NCBI RefSeq assembly: GCF_026738875.1
Contig: NZ_JAPQFJ010000014.1
Location: 1-64,000 of the forward strand
DNA: 64,000 bases
Source: Clostridium brassicae
GTDB taxonomy: Bacteria; Bacillota; Clostridia; Clostridiales; Clostridiaceae
Direction of reading: 5' to 3'
A program made the position numbers and the translations under genes. The notes beneath the pieces were generated by a model. It saw only the letters and a program-made list of their open reading frames with translations, was not told the origin of the DNA and searched no databases. The number at the start of each line of letters is the position of its first letter. Position 1 is the stretch's first letter. Below are positions 35,093 through 43,872 of the stretch, one piece after another.

Positions 35093-35932
35093 ATGAAAAG
35101 AGTATTTTTTAAGAGAAATTTAAAAGAAAAGATAGCACAGTTAAAAAAAGAATATCCTGATGCTAAGGAAATTGATTATGAAAAAGATCTAGATTGGGAA
35201 GAAATGAAAAGACAAGGAATTAGATCCATAATCAATGAGGATAGAAGGATTGAGGCACTATATAAGATAAAAGAAAAAATTGATGTAAATGATTTGGAAA
35301 TGTTGTATGGTGATAAAAAAGTTAAAAATGGAAAAATTTCAATTTATCCAAAAGAATTTGAGACACTATCAGGAAATATAATAAATCATAGTAGTATTTT
35401 AGTTACGAAAAATTTTAAATTAGAAAAAGATAATGTTTTATATTTGAAATTAAATATAAATAAAAAAGATGATTATGTTTATTTTAGATTTTTTGATAAA
35501 CAGAACTTTGTTTTCTTTAAAAAAATGTTTAATGAAAGTACGTTGGTAGACATTAATACTTATTTTGATGTTTACATAGGAAATAATATAATAGGATATG
35601 CACTAAAAAAAGGAAATCAGGTTTTGTTTGATTATAAGATAGCAAGTAATTACTCTAATAATATTGAAGTGATTTTTGATTTAAATGACAATGGTATTAT
35701 AATAAATAATCAGAAATTTTTTATTAGCCAATTTATGATAAATAAATATATAAGGAATAATGTTTTTACTATTAGATTAGCTTCATTTAATAGACATAAG
35801 TATGAATTATATTGTATCGAATATAGAACACAAAATATTAATGTGGATGAAATGTTATTCAAAAAAGATAAGGATATACTGTGCTTCAAAGATGATTTGT
35901 ATTTTTATCGAAAGGAAAAGATTGAACTATGA
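35093..35932 (+). CDS. Unknown protein with helical N-terminus and beta-rich C-terminus
   Basis: I do not recognise this 279-residue protein. The ATG at 35093 follows GGTGA; a TTG at 35078 is in frame but less likely. Residues 1-75 are helical and charged. From about 85 the sequence alternates in the manner of a beta sandwich ('VLYLKLNINKKDDYVYFRFFD', 'NNIEVIFDLNDNGIIINNQKFFI', 'FTIRLASFNRHKYELYCIEYRTQ'), which could be a lectin- or laminin-G-like fold. It has no signal peptide. The ATGA overlap with rfbB shows translational coupling with sugar biosynthesis. Confidence 0.65.
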   Translation: MKRVFFKRNLKEKIAQLKKEYPDAKEIDYEKDLDWEEMKRQGIRSIINEDRRIEALYKIKEKIDVNDLEMLYGDKKVKNGKISIYPKEFETLSGNIINHSSILVTKNFKLEKDNVLYLKLNINKKDDYVYFRFFDKQNFVFFKKMFNESTLVDINTYFDVYIGNNIIGYALKKGNQVLFDYKIASNYSNNIEVIFDLNDNGIIINNQKFFISQFMINKYIRNNVFTIRLASFNRHKYELYCIEYRTQNINVDEMLFKKDKDILCFKDDLYFYRKEKIEL

Positions 35933-36987
35933 AAACTTATTTAGTAACAGGTGGTGCAGGATTTATTGGATCTAATTTTATAATCTATATGCTAAGTAGA
36001 TATAGGAACATAAATATTATAAATTTAGATAAGCTAACTTATTCAGGAAATTTGAGTAATCTTACAAGTATAGTGGATAATTCTAATTACAAATTTGTAA
36101 AAGGTGATATATGTGATAAAGATTTATTAGAGAATATATTTAATAAGCATAATATAGACTATGCTATTAATTTTGCAGCTGAGTCTCATGTGGATAGAAG
36201 TATATTAGAACCAGAAATATTTGTAAGAACAAATGTTTTGGGAACGGTAAATTTATTAAATATAGCTAAAAAATATTGGCGGTTAGCAGATACTTTTGAG
36301 AGTGATAAAAGATTTATACAAATTTCTACAGATGAAGTTTATGGTGCATTAGGAACAAGTGGATGTTTTACAGAGAATATGCCATTAGATCCTCATAGTC
36401 CATATTCATCCAGTAAGGCTTCTGCTGATTTAATAGTAAAGTCTTACTATGATACTTATAAAATGCCTATAAATATAACAAGATGCTCAAATAATTATGG
36501 ATCATATCAATTTCCAGAAAAATTAATTCCCCTTATAATAAATAATTATTTAAACAACAGACCTATTCCTGTATATGGAGATGGTAAAAATATAAGAGAT
36601 TGGTTATATGTTGAGGAACATTGTAGAGCTATAGATATGATTATACAAAAAGGGAAGATAGGAGAAGTATATAATATAGGTGGACATAATGAAAGAGAAA
36701 ATATATATATAGTAAAGTACATAATAAACGTTTTAAACGAAGTGACAGGAAATAATAAAATATCTAATAAACTAATAAAGTATGTGAAAGATAGAAAAGG
36801 ACATGATAGAAGGTATGCTATAGATCCATCAAAAATAGAAAATGAAATAGGATGGAAATCGGAAATTGCATTTGAAGATGGAATTTTAAAAACAGTAAAC
36901 TGGTATTTAAATAATAAAGAGTGGCTTAATAAAATAACTTCAGGGGAGTACCAAAAATATTATGAAAATATGTATAAAGATAAATAA
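35929..36987 (+). CDS. rfbB: dTDP-glucose 4,6-dehydratase
   Basis: Extended SDR enzyme of 352 residues. It has 'VTGGAGFIGSNFI', 'NLDKLTYSGNLSNL', 'ESHVDRSI', the catalytic 'STDEVYG' and 'YSSSKASADL', then 'RCSNNYGSYQFPEKLIPL' and 'RDWLYVEEHCRAID', all RfbB/RffG hallmarks. It converts dTDP-glucose to dTDP-4-keto-6-deoxyglucose, the substrate of the WecE-like transaminase at 42725. It overlaps the preceding gene by four bases and lies 24 bases before rfbA. Confidence 0.93.
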   Translation: MKTYLVTGGAGFIGSNFIIYMLSRYRNINIINLDKLTYSGNLSNLTSIVDNSNYKFVKGDICDKDLLENIFNKHNIDYAINFAAESHVDRSILEPEIFVRTNVLGTVNLLNIAKKYWRLADTFESDKRFIQISTDEVYGALGTSGCFTENMPLDPHSPYSSSKASADLIVKSYYDTYKMPINITRCSNNYGSYQFPEKLIPLIINNYLNNRPIPVYGDGKNIRDWLYVEEHCRAIDMIIQKGKIGEVYNIGGHNERENIYIVKYIINVLNEVTGNNKISNKLIKYVKDRKGHDRRYAIDPSKIENEIGWKSEIAFEDGILKTVNWYLNNKEWLNKITSGEYQKYYENMYKDK

Positions 36988-37011
36988 AAATTATAGGCTG
37001 GTGACTTGTTA

Positions 37012-37869
37012 ATGAAAGGAATAATACTTGCAGGAGGTAGTGGTACAAGGCTTTATCCCTGCACAAAGGCAATAAGCAAACAAATAATTCCCGTATATGA
37101 TAAGCCTATGATATATTACCCATTATCTGTGCTTATGTTAGCAGGTATAAAAGATATTCTTATAATATCTACTCCAAGGGATATAGAGCATTTTAAAGAA
37201 TTATTAGGAGATGGAAGTCAGCTTGGAATAGCTTTTTCATATAAGGTTCAAAAAGAACCTAAAGGTATAGGAGAAGCCTTTATATTAGGAAAAGAGTTTA
37301 TAGGAAATGACTCATGTTGTCTTATACTTGGAGATAATATATTTTATGGACAAGGGTTTACCCCAATACTTAAAAAAGCAGCCTCTATTAAAAAAGGTGC
37401 TGCTATATTTGCATATTATGTAAACAATCCCTGGGATTATGGGATAGCGGAATTTGATAAAAATAATAATGTTATTTCTTTGGAGGAAAAACCGAAGGAA
37501 CCAAAATCTAATTATGCAGTGCCCGGATTGTATTTTTATGATAATTCTGTAATAAATATAGCATCAAATATAAAGCCTTCTCTTAGAGGAGAATTAGAAA
37601 TAACAGATATAAATAGAATTTATTTAGAACAAAAAAAACTTAAAGTTCAAGTTTTAGGAAGAGGTTTTGCTTGGCTTGATACTGGTACTCATGAATCTAT
37701 GTTAGAAGCTGGTAATTTTGTGCAAACTGTTCAGAAAAGACAAGGGCTTTATATAGCTTGCATAGAGGAAATAGCTTATAGAAATGGATTTATAGATAAA
37801 GAACAGTTAAATAAACTAGCTAGGTGTTTAGATAAAACAGAGTATGGAAGATATTTAATGATGCTTTAG
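37012..37869 (+). CDS. rfbA: Glucose-1-phosphate thymidylyltransferase
   Basis: Protein of 285 residues from the ATG at 37012 after GGCTGGTGA. The nucleotide-binding '[19 protein letters not shown]', '[16 protein letters not shown]' and '[13 protein letters not shown]' are present, as is '[15 protein letters not shown]' near the C-terminus. It makes dTDP-glucose from glucose-1-phosphate and dTTP, the step before RfbB. No rfbC or rfbD is present, so rhamnose is not the product here. Confidence 0.94.
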   Translation: MKGIILAGGSGTRLYPCTKAISKQIIPVYDKPMIYYPLSVLMLAGIKDILIISTPRDIEHFKELLGDGSQLGIAFSYKVQKEPKGIGEAFILGKEFIGNDSCCLILGDNIFYGQGFTPILKKAASIKKGAAIFAYYVNNPWDYGIAEFDKNNNVISLEEKPKEPKSNYAVPGLYFYDNSVINIASNIKPSLRGELEITDINRIYLEQKKLKVQVLGRGFAWLDTGTHESMLEAGNFVQTVQKRQGLYIACIEEIAYRNGFIDKEQLNKLARCLDKTEYGRYLMML

Positions 37870-37883
37870 AGGGAGATATAATA

Positions 37884-39386
37884 ATGAGTAAAAAAGAAAA
37901 GATAATATTCTTTGGAGCCTCTAAGATGGGGGAAGCGGCATATGTTTTACTTAAAGATAACTATGATATAGTTTGTTTTTGTGATAATGATAAAAACAAA
38001 TGGGGAAAAAATTTTTGTGGAGTAGAGATTATTTCTCCAGAAAGCTTAAAAAAAGATGAACTTAAAAATATACAAGTAATAATAACTAGTATGTACTATA
38101 AGGAAATAGGTAAACAACTTGAAATGATGGAAATTCAGAATTATCAGGTTTTTGATTTCAAGTTTAGATATAAAGAAGAAGTACAATATTGTAATGAGAG
38201 ATATAAAGAATTTAAGCATATAATAGATAATTCTTATTTCAATAATAAAAACCATATTAAGAATTTACATTTGATGCAGGATAGCTTTTATAATAAAAAA
38301 TTTATAGAGTTTGTAAATGAAAATTTCCTACAAGATGAACATAAGTTTATTATAATAAAGCCTTCAGATTATGAGTTAAAGTACATAGATAATATTGATA
38401 ATTATGATAATGTAGAAATACTGTATCAAGAGTATTTTGAACCCAAACTTTATTATTATGTAAAAAGTTCTGAAAAGGTATTTATACATTATTTATATGA
38501 TTATATTTGTGAATTTATATATAAATATGATATTGGAAAAAATGTAGAGTTGAATTGGAAAGTTTGGGGTGGAGACTTTTATAATATAGAAGATTTTTGT
38601 TTATATGATGAAGGAACTAAACAGTTATTAAGAAATTTAGGATTAGGTAATCTATTAGAAAAACAAGTTGATAAAAAATATAAAAATTATAGAAAAAAAA
38701 CCTTAGAAAATATTACATATATTTTATGTGGATTTAAATATGATTATGATTTAATTATTAATCAGTATAAATGCGATGCAGTATATAGGAAGATGTTTTA
38801 CCAAAATCCAATTGATTTTGAGAAATTAGACAACATAAAAAATAAATCACCTTTGAATCTTAAAGAAAAGTATAAGTATGTTATAATGGTAGGAAATTCA
38901 GCAGACCCAAGCAATAACCACATAGAAATATTAGAACAACTAAAAAGATTTAGAGATGAGGACTTATGCGTAATAGTTCCACTTTCTTATGGTGTGAAGA
39001 AATATGCGGATTACATTAAAAAAGAAGGTGAAAGGATTCTGGGGGATAAATTTATTGCTTTAATGGAGTTTTATAGTTCTGAAGATTATTATAATATTTT
39101 GAATGAAGTTGACGTGTGTATAATGAATCATAATAGACCACAAGGAGTGGGAAATATATTTACACTGATGTATCTTGAAAAAAAGGTTATGATTAAACCT
39201 AATGTTTCAACTTATAAAGGAATAAAAGAGTTGGGAGGTAATGTATTTGATGTAAGTGGTATATCGAATAGTTTAGAAAAGTTAATTTATATAGATGATA
39301 ATAGCAAGTTTATGAATAGAAATATATTTTTTGAGAATTTAAAAAAAACAATAAGCAAAGAGGCTTATTTAAAGATATTTGAGTAA
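37884..39386 (+). CDS. Rossmann module fused to WecF-like Fuc4NAc transferase
   Basis: Protein of 500 residues. Residues 1-95 are the recurring Rossmann-like module of this island (IFFGASKMGEA ... CDNDKNKWGK ... IISPESL ... TSMYYKEIGKQLE). From about 320 to the end it resembles 4-alpha-L-fucosyltransferase/WecF of family GT56: 'YKYVIMVGNSADPSNNH', 'VIVPLSYGVKKYADYI', 'LMEFYSSEDYYNIL', and 'NHNRPQGVGNIFTLMYLEKKV'. In enteric bacteria WecF moves Fuc4NAc from its dTDP form to a lipid-linked sugar. The rfbA, rfbB and wecE neighbours would supply dTDP-Fuc4N. The fused N-terminal module is unusual for this family. A flagellin or lipid acceptor is inferred. Confidence 0.78.
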   Translation: MSKKEKIIFFGASKMGEAAYVLLKDNYDIVCFCDNDKNKWGKNFCGVEIISPESLKKDELKNIQVIITSMYYKEIGKQLEMMEIQNYQVFDFKFRYKEEVQYCNERYKEFKHIIDNSYFNNKNHIKNLHLMQDSFYNKKFIEFVNENFLQDEHKFIIIKPSDYELKYIDNIDNYDNVEILYQEYFEPKLYYYVKSSEKVFIHYLYDYICEFIYKYDIGKNVELNWKVWGGDFYNIEDFCLYDEGTKQLLRNLGLGNLLEKQVDKKYKNYRKKTLENITYILCGFKYDYDLIINQYKCDAVYRKMFYQNPIDFEKLDNIKNKSPLNLKEKYKYVIMVGNSADPSNNHIEILEQLKRFRDEDLCVIVPLSYGVKKYADYIKKEGERILGDKFIALMEFYSSEDYYNILNEVDVCIMNHNRPQGVGNIFTLMYLEKKVMIKPNVSTYKGIKELGGNVFDVSGISNSLEKLIYIDDNSKFMNRNIFFENLKKTISKEAYLKIFE

Positions 39387-39648
39387 AAGCTGAATTTATA
39401 TTCTTTTATGATATTCAAATTTAGTAAAATATTTAACTACTAGATAGAAATAAATGTAAGTTCAACCATAAAGATAGTAATCAAGACAAAATATAAAAAT
39501 ATTATTGCATATAGATAACAAATTATAGATAAAAAATATTATTATAATATATCAATTTAGGATTAATATAAAATCCTATTTTAGCAATTAAAAGCAAAAG
39601 AGTTGATGAAATATTATAGATTATATAAAAAAAGCGTGAGGTGAAAAA
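39387..39648 (+). other. AT-rich gap before the radical SAM gene
   Basis: A very AT-rich stretch of 262 bases. I see no reading frame, no sigma-28 match and no strong hairpin. It may hold an AT-rich promoter that cannot be told from background. Confidence 0.4.
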
Positions 39649-40581
39649 ATGAATTACAAAGATATAATAAATTCTAGTGATTTAAATAAACAGTTATACA
39701 ATAAAAATGAGGAATTTCCACCAGCGGTTATAGTAGGAACTACAGAATATTGTAATCTAAAATGTAATTATTGTGGACATTCAAGGATGACAAGAAAAAA
39801 AGGTGTAATGAGTATACCCTTATATAAAAAAATAATTAATGAAATAGCAGTAAAGAATTCATATACTGATTTGTGGATGGTTTATTATGGAGAAGCTTTA
39901 ATGTTAAAATATAAAATGGTTTATATGATACAGTATGCTAAAAAGCAAGGACTTAAGAATGTATTTATGAATACAAATGGCATTTTGCTTGATACAGACT
40001 TATCAGAAGCAATTATTGATTCGGGATTAGATAAAATTATATTTAGCTTGGATGCATATTATGAAGAAACCTATAAAAAAATTAGAAATAATGACAATTT
40101 TGAATTAGTTAAGAAGAATATAAAGGATTTTATTGAAATAAAAAAAAGGTTAAATTCAGATATAAAAGTAGAGATTCAACTAATTGAAATACCAGGATTG
40201 CATAAAAAAGGCGAAATTGAACTATTTGAAGAGTACTGGGGAAAGTTTGATGTAGTAACTAAAAGAAAAGAATATCTTACATGGACAGGAGTGATAGAGA
40301 TAGATGGAATTAGGCATAAAAATAGATATCCATGTTCTTGGCTTTTTAGAACTTTTGTAATAACATATGATGGAAAGGTAAATCAATGCGGTTGTGATTA
40401 TGATTGTAAGGCTATCACAGGAGATCTTAAGGAAGATACAATTGAAAATATTTGGCAAACAACTTTAAAGAGAACAAGAGAACTACATCTAGAAGAAAGA
40501 TATAACGAAACCTCAATATGTGAACAGTGTAAAGATTGGGATAGTTATGAAATTATGCCATTTTTGAAATTGAGAAAATGA
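39649..40581 (+). CDS. Radical SAM/SPASM-like protein
   Basis: Protein of 310 residues. The iron-sulfur motif C-x3-C-x2-C is intact at Cys35, Cys39 and Cys42 ('TEYCNLKCNYCGHSR'). A TIM-barrel-like run follows ('VYYGEALMLKYKMVYMIQYAKKQGLKNVFMNTNGILLD', 'KIIFSLDAYYEETYKKIR'). The C-terminal part has further cysteines (QCGCDYDCKAITGD and CEQC at 291-294) typical of SPASM-type auxiliary cluster domains. Such proteins in glycan clusters often modify sugars or peptides; the substrate here is unknown. It precedes a methyltransferase and a formyltransferase, and a broken paralogue lies at 43873. Confidence 0.82.
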   Translation: MNYKDIINSSDLNKQLYNKNEEFPPAVIVGTTEYCNLKCNYCGHSRMTRKKGVMSIPLYKKIINEIAVKNSYTDLWMVYYGEALMLKYKMVYMIQYAKKQGLKNVFMNTNGILLDTDLSEAIIDSGLDKIIFSLDAYYEETYKKIRNNDNFELVKKNIKDFIEIKKRLNSDIKVEIQLIEIPGLHKKGEIELFEEYWGKFDVVTKRKEYLTWTGVIEIDGIRHKNRYPCSWLFRTFVITYDGKVNQCGCDYDCKAITGDLKEDTIENIWQTTLKRTRELHLEERYNETSICEQCKDWDSYEIMPFLKLRK

Positions 40582-40624
40582 GTTGTTTAGAATTTGTGAA
40601 ATTATTTACAAAAGGAGCAAAAAT

Positions 40625-41320
40625 ATGTTGTTGAATGATATTAGTAAAGAACAAATCGTTAATGCACACAAAGATAGATTTAAACAATATGGATATTCAC
40701 CTAAGTCATTATTTTGGGATAAGAATAGGCAAAATATAAGATTTGATGTTCTTACTTCAAATTATGATTTTAGTAATAAAAAGATATTAGATATTGGGTG
40801 TGGATTTGGTGATTTAAATAATATATTGAGTTTAAAAGCTGACAGATATATATATATGGGAATAGATATTGTTGAAGATTTTATTGCGTATGCCCAGGAT
40901 AAATTTAAAAATGAAGAAAATATTAGTTTCAAGTTAGGGGACTTTCTAAGCGAAAAATTCATTGCTAATTATGATTATATAATTGCATCTGGTACATTTA
41001 ATTATAAATTAAAAAATATGGATAATTATGATTATATTGAAGCTATAATTAATAAATCTTTCAATACATGTAATTCAGGTATAGCCTTTGATTTTTTATC
41101 AGACAAAGTTGATTATAAATATGATTTTAATTTTTATTATTCTCCTGAAAAGATATTATCAATAGCTTATAAATATTCTAAGAATATAGTATTAAGAAAT
41201 GATTATATGCCATTTGAATTTAGTTTATTCATAAATAAAGATGATTCTTTTAAAAAAGAATATCCTATATTTAACGAATATAGACATTCTCATTCTATTT
41301 ATAAAAAGGAGATGTATTAA
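40625..41320 (+). CDS. Class I SAM-dependent methyltransferase
   Basis: Protein of 231 residues from the ATG at 40625 after AAAAGGAGC. An open frame from 40583 lacks a good site. SAM motif I is 'KKILDIGCGFGDLNN' at about 52-66, with 'YIYMGIDIVEDFIAYAQDKF' (acidic end of strand 2) and 'ISFKLGDFL' after it. There is no SET or zinc part. It is likely to methylate a sugar or sugar intermediate in the same cluster. Only four bases separate it from the formyltransferase gene. Confidence 0.8.
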   Translation: MLLNDISKEQIVNAHKDRFKQYGYSPKSLFWDKNRQNIRFDVLTSNYDFSNKKILDIGCGFGDLNNILSLKADRYIYMGIDIVEDFIAYAQDKFKNEENISFKLGDFLSEKFIANYDYIIASGTFNYKLKNMDNYDYIEAIINKSFNTCNSGIAFDFLSDKVDYKYDFNFYYSPEKILSIAYKYSKNIVLRNDYMPFEFSLFINKDDSFKKEYPIFNEYRHSHSIYKKEMY

Positions 41321-41324
41321 ATTT

Positions 41325-42035
41325 ATGAAGAAAATAGTTTTTTTAGTATCTGGAGATGGAGGTACTTTAAAGTTCATAAAAAAATGCATTGATAACAATA
41401 TTTTACAAGGATTTGTTATTCAGTGCGTAATTGCTGATAGAGAGTGTGGAGCTTTAGAATTTGCAAGAAATAATGGTATAAATAATTATAAGATAACTTA
41501 TGATAAAAATAATGATACTGAATTAAAAGCGATATTGGATGAAAATACTACAGTAGATTATGTTATAACCAATATACATAAGATTATTTCAGAACAATTA
41601 GTAGAACAATATTATGGAAAGTTAATTAATTTACATTATTCCTTACTACCTGCCTTTAAAGGTTTTAATTCTGTAAAAAGAGCATTTGATAAAGGATGTA
41701 GATTCATTGGAACTACAGTACATTATGTTGATAAAGATATAGATAACGGAGAGATAATATCACAAACAATCATGAGTATTGATAGAAATATGAAGTTTCA
41801 TTTGACAATGAATAAAATTTTTCAAGCTGGTTGTTTAAATCTTTTAAATACAATAGTAAGAATGACAAATTTAAATAATGTTGAGAGCATAAATAAAGTT
41901 GAGGAATATGATGGAATCATTTTTTCACCACAGTTTGTTATAGATACACAAAAAATAGACTTTGAATTTTGGCAAGAAATTAGGGGTGGCAGAGGTGAAT
42001 TAAAAAATGCACAAAATAGCAATTCTTCAATCTAA
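41325..42035 (+). CDS. PurN-like formyltransferase (putative sugar N-formyltransferase)
   Basis: Protein of 236 residues from the ATG at 41325, which follows the AAAAGGAGATG end of the previous gene. It has the formyltransferase pattern 'KIVFLVSGDGGTLKFI', and the catalytic Asn102, His104 and Asp140 ('INLHYSLLPAFKG', 'VHYVDKDIDNGEII') match PurN Asn106, His108 and Asp144. PurN uses 10-formyltetrahydrofolate. In this context, next to WecE- and WecF-like genes, the acceptor is probably the amine of dTDP-Fuc4N rather than GAR. Its 3' end overlaps the next gene by 29 bases, which is against a free-standing purine gene. Confidence 0.78.
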   Translation: MKKIVFLVSGDGGTLKFIKKCIDNNILQGFVIQCVIADRECGALEFARNNGINNYKITYDKNNDTELKAILDENTTVDYVITNIHKIISEQLVEQYYGKLINLHYSLLPAFKGFNSVKRAFDKGCRFIGTTVHYVDKDIDNGEIISQTIMSIDRNMKFHLTMNKIFQAGCLNLLNTIVRMTNLNNVESINKVEEYDGIIFSPQFVIDTQKIDFEFWQEIRGGRGELKNAQNSNSSI

Positions 42036-42738
42036 TTATCTCCCATGGAAAGGTGTATTTGATATGATACATCAAGTAGATACATTTGTATTCCTAGAAG
42101 ATGTTCAATATACAGAGCATGATTGGAGAAATAGAAATAAGATTATAACTAAAGATGGAGTTAAGTGGATTACAGTTCCTGTTAATCATAGTAATAGAAA
42201 AGGACAAAAAATATATGAAGCAGAAATTAATGATAAAATAAGTTGGCAGAGAAAACATTATAATGCTTTTGAATTAAATTATGCTAAAACACCATATTTT
42301 AAACAATATAGATGGATTCTAGAGGATTTATATAGGAATAAAAAGTGGAGCAAAATATCAGATTTCAACATTTATGCTATAGAGCTTATTGCTAAAGAAT
42401 TAGGAATAAAAACTCAGTTTATAAATTCATTAGATTTAATAGCTAAAGGAACAAAGGATGATAGGATAATAGGGATATGTAAAAAGTTAAATGCAACTCA
42501 TTATTTATCAGGAACAGCGGCAAAAAACTATATTATACCAGAAAAGTTTGAAAAAGCTAACATAAAACTTGAATATATTAAGTATGAATATCCAAGATAT
42601 AAGCAACTTTATGGATCTTTTAATCATTTTGTTACAGTGCTTGATTTGATTTTTAATTGTGGGACTAAAGCTCCTTATTACATATGGGGATGGAGAGAAA
42701 AAAAAGAAAAAGGAGTTATTGAGTATGATACCCTTTAA
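42007..42738 (+). CDS. WbqC-family protein
   Basis: Protein of 243 residues with the WbqC pattern: 'IAILQSNYLPWKGVFDMIHQVDTFVFLEDVQYTEHDWRNRN' (start), 'WITVPV', 'YAKTPYFKQYRW', and 'ATHYLSGTAAKNYI'. WbqC-like proteins occur in O-antigen and other polysaccharide clusters; an enzymatic role is proposed but not well defined. It starts inside the formyltransferase gene after GAGGTGA and its last 14 bases overlap the aminotransferase, so the three are translated together. Confidence 0.82.
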   Translation: MHKIAILQSNYLPWKGVFDMIHQVDTFVFLEDVQYTEHDWRNRNKIITKDGVKWITVPVNHSNRKGQKIYEAEINDKISWQRKHYNAFELNYAKTPYFKQYRWILEDLYRNKKWSKISDFNIYAIELIAKELGIKTQFINSLDLIAKGTKDDRIIGICKKLNATHYLSGTAAKNYIIPEKFEKANIKLEYIKYEYPRYKQLYGSFNHFVTVLDLIFNCGTKAPYYIWGWREKKEKGVIEYDTL

Positions 42739-43852
42739 TAAGCTATATATAACAGGAAAAGAAGAAATATATGTAAAAGATTGTTTGAAAAGAAAACATA
42801 TTCATGGAGATGGGTATTACACTAAAAAGGTAAATAAATTTATAGAAGAAAAATTTAATACTAGAAAAGCGTTAATGACAACATCATGTAGTTCTGCGCT
42901 TGATATTGCTGCAATTTCACTAAATTTAAAAGAAGGCGATGAGGTGATTATGCCTTCATATACTTTTGTATCTACAGCTAATGCAGTTGTTTTAAGAGGT
43001 GCTAAACCTGTTTTTGCAGAAATAAGTAAAGATACGCTTAATATAGATCCACGAGATGTAGAAAACAAAATAACAAATAATACAAAAGCAATTTTCCCAG
43101 TACACTATGCAGGGGTAAGCTGTGACATGGATAGTATTATGGATATAGCAAAAGAGTATAATTTAAAAGTAGTAGAAGATGCAGCACAAGGAGTTAATGC
43201 TAGGTATAAAGGGAAGTATCTTGGAACAATAGGGGATATAGCATGCTATAGTTTTCACGAAACTAAAAATTATTCTTCAGGAGAAGGGGGAGCTATTCTT
43301 GTAAATAATGACAATGATTTATGCAAGAGAGCTGAAATAATAAGAGAAAAAGGAACTAATAGGAGTCAGTTTTTTAGGGGAGAAGTGGATAAGTATACAT
43401 GGGTAGATGTAGGTTCAAGTTATTTACCTTCAGATATGTTAGCTGCATTTTTATGTGCACAATTTGAAAAGATAGATGAAATACAGGAAAGTAGAAAAAA
43501 AGTTTATGATGCATATTATGTTGGATTAAATGAATTAGAGAAACAAGGGAAACTAAAGTTGCCTATAATACCTGAACATTGTGAGAGTAATTATCATATG
43601 TTCTATATATTGCTGAATTCAGAAAAAGAAAGAGATAGCTTAATGTATAAACTTAAAGAAAGAAATATAGGAGCAGTATTTCATTATATTCCTTTGCATG
43701 AATCGCCTATGGGACAGAAATTTGGATATAAACAAGGTGATTTGAATATAACAGAGGATTTAAGTAGACGGATATTAAGATTGCCTATGTACCCAGAATT
43801 AAAAGCACAAGAAATTGAATATATAGTAAAAAATATTAAAGGTATTTTATAA
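42725..43852 (+). CDS. wecE: dTDP-4-amino-4,6-dideoxygalactose transaminase (WecE/RffA)
   Basis: Protein of 375 residues from the ATG at 42725; an upstream in-frame ATG at 42659 lies in the previous gene. It is very close to enteric WecE: 'GDGYYTKKVNKF', 'PSYTFVSTANAVVLRGAKPVF', 'VVEDAAQGV', 'SFHETKNYSSGEGGAI' with the PLP lysine at 181, 'REKGTNRSQFFRGEVDKYTWVDVGSSYLPSD', and 'VFHYIPLHESPMGQKFG'. It uses dTDP-4-keto-6-deoxyglucose and glutamate to make dTDP-Fuc4N. Together with rfbA and rfbB it completes that route. Confidence 0.92.
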   Translation: MIPFNKLYITGKEEIYVKDCLKRKHIHGDGYYTKKVNKFIEEKFNTRKALMTTSCSSALDIAAISLNLKEGDEVIMPSYTFVSTANAVVLRGAKPVFAEISKDTLNIDPRDVENKITNNTKAIFPVHYAGVSCDMDSIMDIAKEYNLKVVEDAAQGVNARYKGKYLGTIGDIACYSFHETKNYSSGEGGAILVNNDNDLCKRAEIIREKGTNRSQFFRGEVDKYTWVDVGSSYLPSDMLAAFLCAQFEKIDEIQESRKKVYDAYYVGLNELEKQGKLKLPIIPEHCESNYHMFYILLNSEKERDSLMYKLKERNIGAVFHYIPLHESPMGQKFGYKQGDLNITEDLSRRILRLPMYPELKAQEIEYIVKNIKGIL

Positions 43853-43872
43853 ATTAAGCAAGAGTTGATTTT

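Noticed and set aside
41325-42035. Housekeeping GAR transformylase (purN)
   Set aside because: Catalytic residues would allow it, but the gene overlaps glycan genes and no purine gene is nearby; a sugar N-formyltransferase is more likely.
42725-43852. PseC aminotransferase of the pseudaminic acid pathway
   Set aside because: The sequence follows WecE/RffA along its whole length (for example REKGTNRSQFFRG and the SYTFVSTANA stretch), and it lies with rfbA and rfbB.
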